A DNA stretch of 59,855 nt from JBMYTN01 sp049604415 (GCA_049604415.1 JBMYTN010000025.1:1-59855); one strand, 5' to 3'. Positions 27,290-35,573 are shown, counted from the stretch's first letter. Made by a program: numbers and translations. Notes: generated by a model not told the origin, from the sequence alone.

Positions 27290-28740
27290 TCCTGATTGGC
27301 AATCAGCGCGGCGGGGCGAAGGATTTGGCGCAGCATCTCCTCAAGGAGGAGAACGACCATGTGCGCGTCCATGAGATACGCGGCTTTGCCTCCGACAATC
27401 TGGGCGACGCACTCACGGAGGCCTATGCCGTCAGCCGAGGCACGCGCTGTAAGCAGTTTCTGTTCTCCCTCAGCCTCAACCCGCCTCCCGATGCCACCGT
27501 GTCCACAGAGGCCTTTGAGAGCGCCATAGAGCGCGCTGAAAACAAGCTCGGTCTCTCTGGCCAGCCGCGCGCGATTGTGTTCCATGAGAAGGAAGGCCGC
27601 CGCCACGCCCATGCGGTCTGGAGCCGCATCAAGGCCGACGAAATGAAGGCGGTGCAGATGTCCCATAGCGGGGAAAAGCTCCTGGATGTCTCCCGTGAGA
27701 TTCACCGGGAGCACGGCTGGACAATGCCGCGCGGCCTTGTGGAGCGCAGCCAGCGCGATCCGCGCAATTTCACCCTGGAGCAGTGGCAACAGGCGAAGCG
27801 CAACGGCGTCGATCCGCGTGAGATCAAAACTCACATCCAAGACGCCTGGGCGGTGTCGGATTCCAAAGGCGCGCTGAAATACGCCCTGGAAGAGCGCGGG
27901 TATCGCTTGGCCAAGGGCGATAGGCGCGGCTTCGTGGCCATCGATTATCGGGGCGAGGCCTATTCGCTGCCGAAATATGCCGGGGTGAAAACCAGGGAGG
28001 TGCGCGAACGGCTCGGCGATCCCGCTGGCCTGCCAAGCGTGGATGAGGCCAAGGCCGCCTGGAGCTCCGATATGCTCCAGAAGGCCCAAGCACTGCAAAA
28101 GGACTTGGATCAGCGCCGAGAGGCCGAGCGCAAAGCCTTTGCCGCAAAACGTGCCGACCTTGTGGCCCAACAGCGCACGGAGCGGGCCGTCCAGGACCAG
28201 GGCTTCAGGATGCGGCAAGACGCAGAAGCCCGCGCCCGACAAGATCGCTTCCGCTCGGGGATTAAGGGGCTATGGGATCGCCTGCGCGGGGAACATCGGC
28301 GAATCATTGAAGCGAACATGCGGGAGGCCGCCCAGGCCGCTGCCCGCGACAAAGCCGAGCGCGACAAGCTGGTTTTCGCCCATCTCCAACAGCGCCGGGA
28401 GATCGCCCTAATCCAGGTGCGCGAGCGCACCCGATACCGGGAAACATCCAAAGAGCTCCAGGCCGACCGCACGCGGTTCGCAGCCGTGGCGCAGGGCAAA
28501 ATTGCCACGCCCAAAAAAGTACCCGCGAAGCAGCGCGCCGCGCGGGAGCCGCCACGGTCTCCGCCGAGGGCACCCAAACCGGACATTTCTTGGGACTTTG
28601 CCGCCTCATCGGCCCAGGCCCCAGAACCAGCAGCGACATCGGACCGAGATCAGCGCCGCGAAGCCTTCAAGGCAAAGCGGAGGGAGGCGGGTCAAGGGCG
28701 CGCTCGTACCCGTGCAAGAGGGCCATCCATCGAGCGATGA
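27286..28740 (+). CDS. MobA/VirD2-type relaxase (HUH nuclease)
   Basis: A 484-residue relaxase that nicks oriT and pilots the transferred strand. The metal-binding histidine motif is VFHEKEGRRHAHAVWSRI at residues 98-115, with an HxH pair at 107/109. The N-terminal segment MILIGNQRGGAKDLAQHLL and TRCKQFLFSLSLNPP match relaxases of alphaproteobacterial integrative elements. I could not identify the catalytic tyrosine with certainty. The C-terminal half is a long charged helical region (Arg/Glu/Gln/Ala-rich, residues 260-420) followed by a basic Pro-rich tail. It is convergent with the ardA remnant. Confidence 0.88.
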   Translation: MILIGNQRGGAKDLAQHLLKEENDHVRVHEIRGFASDNLGDALTEAYAVSRGTRCKQFLFSLSLNPPPDATVSTEAFESAIERAENKLGLSGQPRAIVFHEKEGRRHAHAVWSRIKADEMKAVQMSHSGEKLLDVSREIHREHGWTMPRGLVERSQRDPRNFTLEQWQQAKRNGVDPREIKTHIQDAWAVSDSKGALKYALEERGYRLAKGDRRGFVAIDYRGEAYSLPKYAGVKTREVRERLGDPAGLPSVDEAKAAWSSDMLQKAQALQKDLDQRREAERKAFAAKRADLVAQQRTERAVQDQGFRMRQDAEARARQDRFRSGIKGLWDRLRGEHRRIIEANMREAAQAAARDKAERDKLVFAHLQQRREIALIQVRERTRYRETSKELQADRTRFAAVAQGKIATPKKVPAKQRAAREPPRSPPRAPKPDISWDFAASSAQAPEPAATSDRDQRREAFKAKRREAGQGRARTRARGPSIER

Positions 28741-28772
28741 TCTCGATGGATGGCGGCTCGGCTCGCGACGAT

Positions 28773-29284
28773 CTATCGGCACGCATAGACCACTCGCTCC
28801 CCGCCGATTTCGGTTTCGCTGAAATCGGCGCTGAGATCGCGGGCGATTGCGTCATAGTCGATATAAAAGCGCAGAGGCTCGGGGATTTCACCGTAAAGCC
28901 CTTCGTCAACGAAGCTCTCCGCCAGATCGCGCAGGCCGTCCAGGTAGTAGAGATCCACACCGTCATGGTCTGGATCGTCGGCGACCTGTTCATGGTCGTA
29001 GCCGCCTCACCGACCGCAATGATGTATCGGCGTTTGCGGTCCTCGTCCCAGTCGTCCAGGGCTTCCAGATAGGCCGGAAAATTCGCTTGATTGATGCCCC
29101 AGGCCTGCGCCAAGGCGCAATCCAGCGCCTCGCCGTCGATGAACTGGATTTCGAATTCTTCGACGGGTTGGCCAAAATCGTTGCGGCAGGCAGCGGCACG
29201 GTCTTGATATTGCTCTGCCGTTTCGAAAAAAAAGCCGGATGCCGAGATATCGTATGGTTGAGCGTGTAATGTGATTTTGTTCAT
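28773..29284 (-). pseudogene. ArdA-like antirestriction protein, frameshifted
   Basis: ArdA proteins mimic DNA and protect incoming elements from type I restriction. The first part (MNKITLHAQPYDIS to YIIAVGEA) is read in one frame. The rest (YDHEQVADDPDHDG, DLYYLDGLRDLAESF, DYDAIARDLSADFSE, GGERVVYACR) is read in another frame of the same strand. The switch is near 29001-29006, where one G appears to be missing from a G-rich run (GAGGCGGCTAC). Joined, they give about 170 acidic residues, the usual ArdA length. Read straight through, the first frame continues as an alien C terminus to 28667. It may be a true pseudogene, a sequencing error or a programmed shift. The start MNK has GTGAGGG upstream. 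Confidence 0.7.
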
Positions 29285-29358
29285 GTCCCTCACTTCTTGT
29301 TTTGGTCTAGGGGTTGCGTATGCAGCCGACTAGGCCCGCGCCAATGAGCGGGGGGATG

Positions 29359-29448
29359 CCGTCAAGACCGGAAAGTGGCAGATGGTGCGGGCGCAGCGCA
29401 GCGAGCCACGGTCTGCCGCTTTCCGCCCGAAGGGCTTGGTCTTGACGG
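29359..29448. promoter_or_regulatory. Large imperfect hairpin upstream of ardA
   Basis: The left arm (29359-29382) contains CCGTCAAGACC and GGAAAGTGGCAGA. The right arm (29412-29448) contains TCTGCCGCTTTCC and GGTCTTGACGG, separated by an 11-base GCCCGAAGGGC minihairpin. That is 23 paired positions of 24 plus a side hairpin. It lies 75-165 bases upstream of the ardA start and past the 3' end of the reverse transcriptase gene. Such structures upstream of leading-region antirestriction genes can act as single-stranded-DNA promoters. A terminator or oriT role is also possible. Confidence 0.55.
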
Positions 29449-29584
29449 AGGATGGGGCGCAGCCCCGATCAATCAAAAACACAAAAAGATCAGCTGAAGC
29501 AATTATCGGCAGAACACGATAGATAGTGATCGACACCAATCCTCTTAAAAATTGGGTGTAAATTTCTTAAATATATCAAGAAAC

Positions 29585-30718
29585 TCAAACTGGCCACTCA
29601 ATAGAATTGAAGCGCTCGAAACAAGAACGTGCATATTCAGGTTCAATCATATTGGCATAATCAATCATACCCTGTAGGTGAGACTTCAATCCCCAAATTG
29701 AATCAAAACCACGCTCCGTTGCATGAATGCTCGGTCCAAATTTTTCCAAATAATAGAGATGCTGCCTAATGCGATCCTTATAGTGCTTTTGAAGGCGAGG
29801 CTCGCTCCCATCAACATTCAAACCAAGAATGATCTTTTTGCTTCCTGGCGGGACAATAGTTGTTTTCCGGTATTGCGGCCTAAGCCCTAACTCAGAAAGC
29901 ACCTTGTACACATCGTAAATTGTTTGCTTAGCCATATCTCGAGTAAAATTTTTTTTACGAGTAGAAAATGAGAGGTCATCGCTATAGCGGGTGTAGGTAA
30001 GACCCTTCGTTTTCGCAATTTCAGCCAGTTTGCGATCAGCATCTCGCATAATTAGGTTAGACAGTAGCGGGCTGGTAGGCGCCCCCTGAGGGACGTAGCC
30101 TAAGAGTGGGGAATTATAATCTAAGATTTGTAAGTTTGGTTTATTAACCTTCCATTGCTTGTATAAAGTGCGCGGGCTACGCGATACAGAGCGGATAGTA
30201 CATATGCGAGCCAGCTCAAACGCGACTAAAGGCTGATATCCTAGATTTTTGAAAACACGAAAAACTTGAATTTCTGAGATAGATTCAAAAAAATCCATTA
30301 CATCTACTTTAACCAGCCACTGCGCTCCGCAATGTTTTGCGGCGCACTTGTATATAGAACTTCCTTTTGTGAATGCGTGACTGGCTGGATGAACGGGAAG
30401 TGGCGCTAATATGTGCTCATTAACCCATCGCTGAAGTTGCATCAATTGAGGCGAAGGAACCCTAATGAAACGTCGTCCTCCAGACCGTTTGCGAACTGAG
30501 AAGCTCTCGTAGGCGTCATGGTCAGTTCTATTAACGAACCCCCTGATCGTTGAACGAGAGATTCCGCTTCTTTCGGATAAATGGTTCAGCGTCAAAATCG
30601 ACGGCAAATGGTGCTCTGCATTCAGCAGCATCTCGCTTTGAACGATTGCCTTCTCAAGCAGTTCGTCTGAACGGCCTGCCTTTTTACCATCTGTTTTATA
30701 GCGTTGAGGGGACCACAT
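29585..30718 (-). CDS. Retron-type reverse transcriptase
   Basis: A 377-residue reverse transcriptase that would copy the msd part of its cognate RNA into msDNA. The polymerase motifs are in order. IYKCAAKH at about 122-129 corresponds to the retron NAxxH motif. KVDVMDFFESI carries the first catalytic Asp (139). GYVPQGAPTSPLLSNL is at 208-222. RYSDDLSFST at 244-253 is a YSDD variant of the YADD box. KIILGLNVDG at about 295-304 stands at the VTG position. There is no maturase or endonuclease domain, which argues against a group II intron. The start codon lies inside the a2 arm of the RNA. Composition is clearly lower in GC than the core genome. Confidence 0.9.
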   Translation of the reverse strand: MWSPQRYKTDGKKAGRSDELLEKAIVQSEMLLNAEHHLPSILTLNHLSERSGISRSTIRGFVNRTDHDAYESFSVRKRSGGRRFIRVPSPQLMQLQRWVNEHILAPLPVHPASHAFTKGSSIYKCAAKHCGAQWLVKVDVMDFFESISEIQVFRVFKNLGYQPLVAFELARICTIRSVSRSPRTLYKQWKVNKPNLQILDYNSPLLGYVPQGAPTSPLLSNLIMRDADRKLAEIAKTKGLTYTRYSDDLSFSTRKKNFTRDMAKQTIYDVYKVLSELGLRPQYRKTTIVPPGSKKIILGLNVDGSEPRLQKHYKDRIRQHLYYLEKFGPSIHATERGFDSIWGLKSHLQGMIDYANMIEPEYARSCFERFNSIEWPV

Positions 30719-30924
30719 CTAACTACTCCGAGCGCCGCCGCAGGCGGCAGAGCGCTCTGGCGACCTGAGGCATACGTGGGTAGAAGCCAGAGTGCTCTGC
30801 CTCCAGCCATGCGTAGGCTCTTCCACAGGGATCAGGAAATCCTTACCCCAACAACCACTTAGAAAGTAATTGCAGCAACTAATATGTTGCTTGCTAACAC
30901 TAGTCATCCGTGGTCCCTCTCAAC
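30703..30924 (-). ncRNA. Retron msr-msd RNA
   Basis: On the minus strand a1 (30924-30901) pairs with a2 (30725-30703). GTTGAG then GGGACCAC match 14 of 15 positions with one bulged A, and ACTA pairs with TAGT at the inner end. Immediately after a1 comes GTGTTAGC, with TTAGC matching the branch-site context of retron Ec86; the candidate branching G is at 30894. Two msr hairpins follow: AGCAAC-ATATTA-GTTGCT (30891-30874) and a 9-bp stem with two G-U pairs and a TCT loop (30872-30852). The msd holds a 19-position stem with two mismatches (30804-30786 with 30761-30743) and a 24-base loop. The RNA is about 222 nt and sits between effector and reverse transcriptase. Exact msr/msd ends cannot be fixed by eye. 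Confidence 0.82.
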
Positions 30925-32174
30925 TGTCGAGGAAAGTAATATTCAGAACCTCGATTTTGAGATTCTGGCTTTTCTTTCCTCGATCTTCTTGCGGCATTCA
31001 GTTCTGCTAACCCTTTCGGTGTTATCCTACGCTGTGGTGAAATGAATTGCCACTTGATACATTTTTCAATCAAGCGTTCGCACTCTGCAGTGCTTAATCC
31101 AGTTGCAAAGCACAACGTTGAGCGCTTCTTTTTGCCCTTCGCTATCAGAGCAAGTGCCGTCAATATGATCTGCCCGGCAATCCCACGCCTAATAAGTCTT
31201 CCAGAACTTGCTAGTTTGGTTTGCCCTGCATCATTCAGAATTCGAATTACATCACCACGGACGATCTCGGGCGGAAAGACTGACGCGACCCCGTCAGAAA
31301 CAACTCGGTTGGGAAACAGCCCAATCCACCCACTCCCTTTGAAATCCGGCTCCCAGAGCATTGCTGGTGTGTTGTTTGGGCAGCCATGCTCGAATACAAG
31401 AGCGGCCATCCCTTCCTTGTAGCCACACCACATTTTTTTGCGTTTCTTATTGGCAATTCGCCCATATTTTTTACAGAGCTCTTTGATCTTCTCATTCTTC
31501 TCCCCCCAAAAGAACGAATGGAATGTCGGGGCATCTCGATAAATATGGACCAAAGGTTTTGATTTATGACGAGACACAAATTCAATGCCGTCCTCCGTAC
31601 CAGAATAGGTGACCACATGAAACTTAATCTGCTTTCCTGAAAGCCATGAGACAATGGTGGGTTCGATCCAGAAACTTGTCAGAAAATCCCAAACCCGCGT
31701 ACCAGAACCAATAAAGTCATCAACAAAAATTATTGCGTCACATTTCCCTGCTCTTAGGACTTCGATGGTTGGGTGATTGAAGTATTTTCCCTGGTCAGAT
31801 TTGCAAAGTTGACGAATGATATGGGCTATTCGCGCCTCACTACCTTGATCCGCAGAGGGTGATAGAGCATTGACGGACTTGCCATTAGCGCTTTTCACCT
31901 GCGAATAAAACGGCAATACAGAACCAGGACTTCCAAAATCGGTTTTTTCTTTCTCAAGCTCGCGAATAGCAAAAAGCCCAACGCTTCCCCTTAAATCCTT
32001 CGCCACCTCCTCGATCTTCGCAATAAGGTTTCGTTCAAATTCTATATGAGACACAAGAGTCAGATTATTTGCTACGGCGAAGGCAAGTTCCTGGTCCAAG
32101 GGTTCGAACTGCGCCAGCCATTTCTTGCCCTGCTCAGTATGAGTTAGATGTCTTGGATTGAAATTGAGCGTCAT
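30900..32174 (-). CDS. Retron effector: phosphoribosyltransferase-like protein with C-terminal winged helix
   Basis: A 424-residue protein immediately upstream of the msr-msd RNA. The stretch AIIFVDDFIGSGTRVWDFL at about 147-165 is a PRPP-binding loop of the type I phosphoribosyltransferase fold (two acidic residues followed by a small-residue/Thr turn). The region 335-405 (GQIILTALALIAKGKKKRS, LSTAECERLIEKCIKWQFI, ITPKGLAELNAARR) reads as a winged helix. Phosphoribosyltransferase-like proteins are, as I recall, among the predicted effector classes of retrons and related conflict systems. The enzyme's substrate is unknown. Its last codons form part of the a1 arm. It is probably co-transcribed with the RNA and the reverse transcriptase as one tripartite system. 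Confidence 0.8.
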   Translation of the reverse strand: MTLNFNPRHLTHTEQGKKWLAQFEPLDQELAFAVANNLTLVSHIEFERNLIAKIEEVAKDLRGSVGLFAIRELEKEKTDFGSPGSVLPFYSQVKSANGKSVNALSPSADQGSEARIAHIIRQLCKSDQGKYFNHPTIEVLRAGKCDAIIFVDDFIGSGTRVWDFLTSFWIEPTIVSWLSGKQIKFHVVTYSGTEDGIEFVSRHKSKPLVHIYRDAPTFHSFFWGEKNEKIKELCKKYGRIANKKRKKMWCGYKEGMAALVFEHGCPNNTPAMLWEPDFKGSGWIGLFPNRVVSDGVASVFPPEIVRGDVIRILNDAGQTKLASSGRLIRRGIAGQIILTALALIAKGKKKRSTLCFATGLSTAECERLIEKCIKWQFISPQRRITPKGLAELNAARRSRKEKPESQNRGSEYYFPRQLRGTTDD

Positions 32175-32853
32175 TAACCAGACTCACTCGATATGCGCTC
32201 TATCGGCCAACCCTGGCTATCAAGTGCATTCATTAGATCATTTTATATGTTGTGACGGTGTACAGCTATGGCCTCTTCAATCTCAATGGCGTTCACGATT
32301 CATCGTCCCACTTTGAGCCTGTATTCTAACAGAGCTTTGTGGCTCCCTCAGCGACATAAGGTGCAAGAAGCTGAAATGTCCACATAGGACGGTGGTGGGT
32401 CAGCGCTTAAGAGATCTCCTAATTCATACTTGGATATCAAGGTTTGTGGCTAGCATTGACTTGGTCCAGCGGAGAGGCGCTGGCGGGCATGAAACGCCGG
32501 GACGTTTCAATTGGCTCGCGCGGGCCAACCAGCAGGGGGTTGGACAGGGGGCGGCACGCCCCCTTCCCGAGGGACGCGCAGCGGCTCGAGCAGGTGGCCC
32601 CGCCCAGGGGCCACCAAGAGGCGCGGTATTACCGCGCACCTCTTGCGTTTTACGCTTTTGTCCTTTTTGGTTTTTCGGTTTGCACCTTCGCGCCTCGGGT
32701 CAGGTGCACCGCTTATCCGTCAGCGCGCCGCGTCGTCCCAGCCTTCGCAGTGCTCAAGCACCCATGCCCAATGGTCAACCCGAATGCACTGACCCATGCC
32801 AGCAAGCCACCCGCTGATGATTTCAGGGGGCAGGCCCCTTGGTTTTCGCCAGA
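32175..32853. other. Non-coding stretch with GC-rich hairpin block
   Basis: About 680 bases between the retron effector and the next gene. The outer parts look unremarkable. The middle (32491-32644) is a GC-rich cluster of hairpins described separately. Open frames across it are composition artefacts with no family resemblance. Confidence 0.5.
32491..32644. repeat. Cluster of five consecutive hairpins
   Basis: In order: GAAACG/CGTTTC (32491-32508), TTGGC/GCCAA (32511-32528), GGGGGCG/CGCCCCC with a 3-base loop (32547-32563), GGTGGCCCC/GGGGCCACC with a 5-base loop (32593-32615), and GCGCGGT/ACCGCGC extended by AAGAG/CTCTT (32616-32644). All are perfect or nearly so. The block is far more GC-rich than the cargo genes on both sides. 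Possible roles are oriT, a replication origin for the excised circle, or a structured RNA. Confidence 0.55.
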
Positions 32854-33387
32854 TTATTTGGGATGCTTAAAATATCGCGGATATAACAAGTCACTGTGGC
32901 GAGACATTTCGATGAGGTCTTTAATGGCTTGTCGGACCTTACGCGGGTGAAGCTGGCCGTTATATTGCTGGTCATGATTGGAACCGTACAGAAGTATTGC
33001 TGGACGTTTTTGATGCTCATAGCCGCCCATATATGCCGTTGCGTAAAAATTATTCAAAGAGCCTTTATATTTCATCTCTACGCGGAAGTTGTCCCGGTCA
33101 AGGCGCATGGCGATTTTAGTGAATTTGCCGATGAGATGCGTACTCATCATACGGTTGTACCAGTTCACAAAGCGCTGCACTGTGCGGCCCTGTAGACCCT
33201 TTAGTGCGCGTTTGATCGCGGTGCGACGTGTATGGTTCTTAGAAACAGAGAAGCTGAGCGGCGTCTCCAGCTTCACAGAGAAATCGTTTTCCGGTACGCG
33301 CTCTGCGTTTCCACCGTTGGAAAACGCACCAAAACTCTTTGATTTGTTGCCGTACATCTTGCTGCAAAATTGAATAATATTACTCAT
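32854..33387 (-). CDS. Hypothetical protein (AT-rich cargo)
   Basis: A basic 177-residue protein with no signal or membrane segment. It contains KNHTRRTAIKRALKGLQGRTVQRFVNWYNRMM, followed by a beta-rich stretch (IAMRLDRDNFRVEMKYKG, NNFYATAYMGGYE). I recognise no family. It faces away from the 33637 gene across a 249-base very AT-rich spacer that probably holds divergent promoters. Low GC suggests recent transfer from a different source than the mobilization genes. Confidence 0.65.
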   Translation of the reverse strand: MSNIIQFCSKMYGNKSKSFGAFSNGGNAERVPENDFSVKLETPLSFSVSKNHTRRTAIKRALKGLQGRTVQRFVNWYNRMMSTHLIGKFTKIAMRLDRDNFRVEMKYKGSLNNFYATAYMGGYEHQKRPAILLYGSNHDQQYNGQLHPRKVRQAIKDLIEMSRHSDLLYPRYFKHPK

Positions 33388-33636
33388 GAAGCCCCTATAT
33401 CAAAATATCGCCCATACATCATAGCTTGCATTAATTAAAAACAAGTAAAGAAAAATTTTTAATATCATTTTATTAAAATTAATCTCTAATTGTATTTACA
33501 TAATAACGAATAATTAAGCAATTAATCGCATAATTATCATGTTTAGTAAATCTTTTTCTTTTGTCTAGTTGGCACGCAAGAAAGTCACAGCAAGGAGAGG
33601 GATGTAACGTGTAACAGGGATTTAAAGGGGTATGTC

Positions 33637-34713
33637 ATGGCTCAATCGCCAGATGATTCAGTAAAAGCTATAAAAAGTGAGGTCCAGCCAGAAGGCATGG
33701 CAGGGGCGAGCATATTGGATGATATCGCAGAAACGGCTCGCTTCATGGATGGCGATATAGAACGTATCGAGCTGGAGGGGCATAACGCGATTGCCGCTGA
33801 CTCACCAACAGAAACTGAGCGCAGAAATGTAGAGGCGCGCCTTGAGGGCGAGAAATTCGACGAAATACGCCGCGCTGAACTATCTGGCACCCGCGTTGGG
33901 CGCATTGAGATCACGGGCGCAGGAGAGAAGGAAAAAGAAAGACGCATCGCTCAAGCAAAAGAGCGTAGCAAAAGTGATGCGCGCAGATTAGCCATGGCAG
34001 CTTTACAAGCGCAGATGGACGCCTTGGATGCGAAGATTGCGGCATTGAGAAATAAGATTGATGATTTTGAAGAAAAACACTTCACAGCAGAGGAGCTAGC
34101 TTATTTTGCGTCTTTGCCAGAAGAAGATCAGTTCGACGCCAAAAATGACGCCATGAAAGACAAGCTCGCACGTGGAGAGATCACACAGGCGGAATACGAT
34201 GCCTGGCTAGACTGGAGTCAGGACCATGACGCCATGAAAGCGCAACGTGCTGCCATGGAACAGAAGATGCAGAGAATGGAAAATCTCATGCATCAAAACC
34301 CTGAAGAACATAGAGAAATAGTTGAGGATGAAGTTGAAAAGCGCGGGACAGCTATAGCGGAAGCCGTTGCGGAATCAATCGGCGGTGCTCAAGGGCGTGT
34401 AGTTGGCATCGTATCAGGAAACCAAGACCATGAAGGTGATACCACAATTCAAAATGACGACTCTGACGAACAGTTGTTCAAACAGGAAAACAGCCTTTTG
34501 GCAGGTAGCACACTACTAGGTTCTGGCACATCACTAGCCTCAGATATATCTGAAGGCCTTTCCGTCAAGCCGGAGCCTCTTACACCGCGCTATAACATTC
34601 TGAGCCTTGGCGAAACTGAAGCACAAGCCGAAAACAAGATTAGTCCTCAAATAGAAGGACAAAACCTCGCAGATGTACCTGCTCAAAATATAATCAGAAA
34701 CAATCTTTACTAA
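33637..34713 (+). CDS. Hypothetical coiled-coil protein (AT-rich cargo)
   Basis: A 358-residue, strongly acidic and Glu/Ala/Lys-rich protein. Residues about 60-240 look like long amphipathic helices or coiled coils (KEKERRIAQAKERSKSDARR, QAQMDALDAKIAALRNKIDD). A Ser/Asn/Gln-rich, probably unstructured tail follows. There is no signal peptide or TM segment. I do not recognise the family. It converges with the next gene, sharing four bases at their stops. Confidence 0.68.
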   Translation: MAQSPDDSVKAIKSEVQPEGMAGASILDDIAETARFMDGDIERIELEGHNAIAADSPTETERRNVEARLEGEKFDEIRRAELSGTRVGRIEITGAGEKEKERRIAQAKERSKSDARRLAMAALQAQMDALDAKIAALRNKIDDFEEKHFTAEELAYFASLPEEDQFDAKNDAMKDKLARGEITQAEYDAWLDWSQDHDAMKAQRAAMEQKMQRMENLMHQNPEEHREIVEDEVEKRGTAIAEAVAESIGGAQGRVVGIVSGNQDHEGDTTIQNDDSDEQLFKQENSLLAGSTLLGSGTSLASDISEGLSVKPEPLTPRYNILSLGETEAQAENKISPQIEGQNLADVPAQNIIRNNLY

Positions 34714-35255
34714 CCTCTTTCTGGTACAAGAGAAGCGGTTTCTGGCAACCATGCAGCTTTATATTTAGAATACACGTCGTGTATGCGATCTTGCAGGCTA
34801 GAAACATTGTATGTGTAGTCAGAATCGCGGACATAGAAGGTTATATTTGTCGCTGTACCTTGGGATTGATTAATTCGGTAATCAACTGGTACGTTTACGC
34901 CGGCAAATTGATTTCTTATCCACTCGCCAATATCTTTACCTTTGACACTAGAGCCCTTGCGTAAATTTATAAATACCCCAACCCCTCGTTTTTCAGGGTC
35001 TTGAGAGTAATGTCGCATTTCACGCCGACGAGCAGTAATGGCAAGGGCCTCTTCGTCTGTGATCGCAGCTGTGCGTGGCTCACCAGCCTGTGCATCTTGA
35101 TTAAAGGGAAGAGATGTCAGTGCGGCGGCGGCGGTTGCCCCAGCAGCACCGCGCCCTAGCCATTCCAACATGCCTCTGCGCGTCATGCCTTCCTCGGTTG
35201 GGCTGGCTGTGTCCTTGGATTCTGTCCCTGCAAATGTCTGTCTAAGTGCACTCAT
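34710..35255 (-). CDS. Hypothetical exported protein with Tat-like signal
   Basis: A 181-residue protein. After about 23 polar residues comes TRRGMLEWLGRGAAGATAAAALTSL, with a twin arginine followed by a hydrophobic core, and a likely AxA cleavage at DAQAGE. The mature part is about 120 residues and has no cysteine (LAITARRREMRHYS, KRGVGVFINLRKGS, NITFYVRDSDYTYNV). An upstream in-frame start at 35384 exists but adds an implausible basic extension. The family is unknown. It overlaps the convergent coiled-coil gene by four bases. Confidence 0.62.
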   Translation of the reverse strand: MSALRQTFAGTESKDTASPTEEGMTRRGMLEWLGRGAAGATAAAALTSLPFNQDAQAGEPRTAAITDEEALAITARRREMRHYSQDPEKRGVGVFINLRKGSSVKGKDIGEWIRNQFAGVNVPVDYRINQSQGTATNITFYVRDSDYTYNVSSLQDRIHDVYSKYKAAWLPETASLVPERG

Positions 35256-35573
35256 GATAAAATCACCGCTTATATAATTTCTCAAATACGCCTTCTTTAT
35301 ACGCCTATATTTCACAAAAGGCAAATATTTGTGTGAATAAGACTCCCCTTTGTATTGTTTTATTACAGTCAATGCATCAGACATAACTGATCAATATTGC
35401 CTTGAAGGAGATATATTTACGAATATGATAATTGCAAACTTGAATTTTCCCGGATTTCCGCCATTCTCACGGAACGTGAATGCGCCTGTATGCCCAAAAA
35501 ACGCCCGCTGCTGCCGTCTGACAGAAAGGATCGGTTTTGTCCCCTTCGAACCCGGCCTGAAAGGCGGTGTGCC
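35256..35573. other. AT-rich intergenic region before the resolvase gene
   Basis: About 320 bases. Its left two-thirds is AT-rich and probably holds the promoter of the Tat-signal gene. Its right end returns to GC-rich sequence leading into the resolvase, so a composition boundary lies near 35440-35500. No gene is convincing here. Confidence 0.45.

Noticed and set aside
28667..29293. Reading the 208-codon frame as an intact protein
   Set aside because: Its second half is Trp/Thr/Ser-rich and unlike ArdA, while the neighbouring frame continues the family sequence exactly.
29585..30718. Group II intron maturase as an alternative for the reverse transcriptase
   Set aside because: No maturase X or endonuclease domain is present, no intron domain V-like structure was seen, and a retron RNA is directly upstream.
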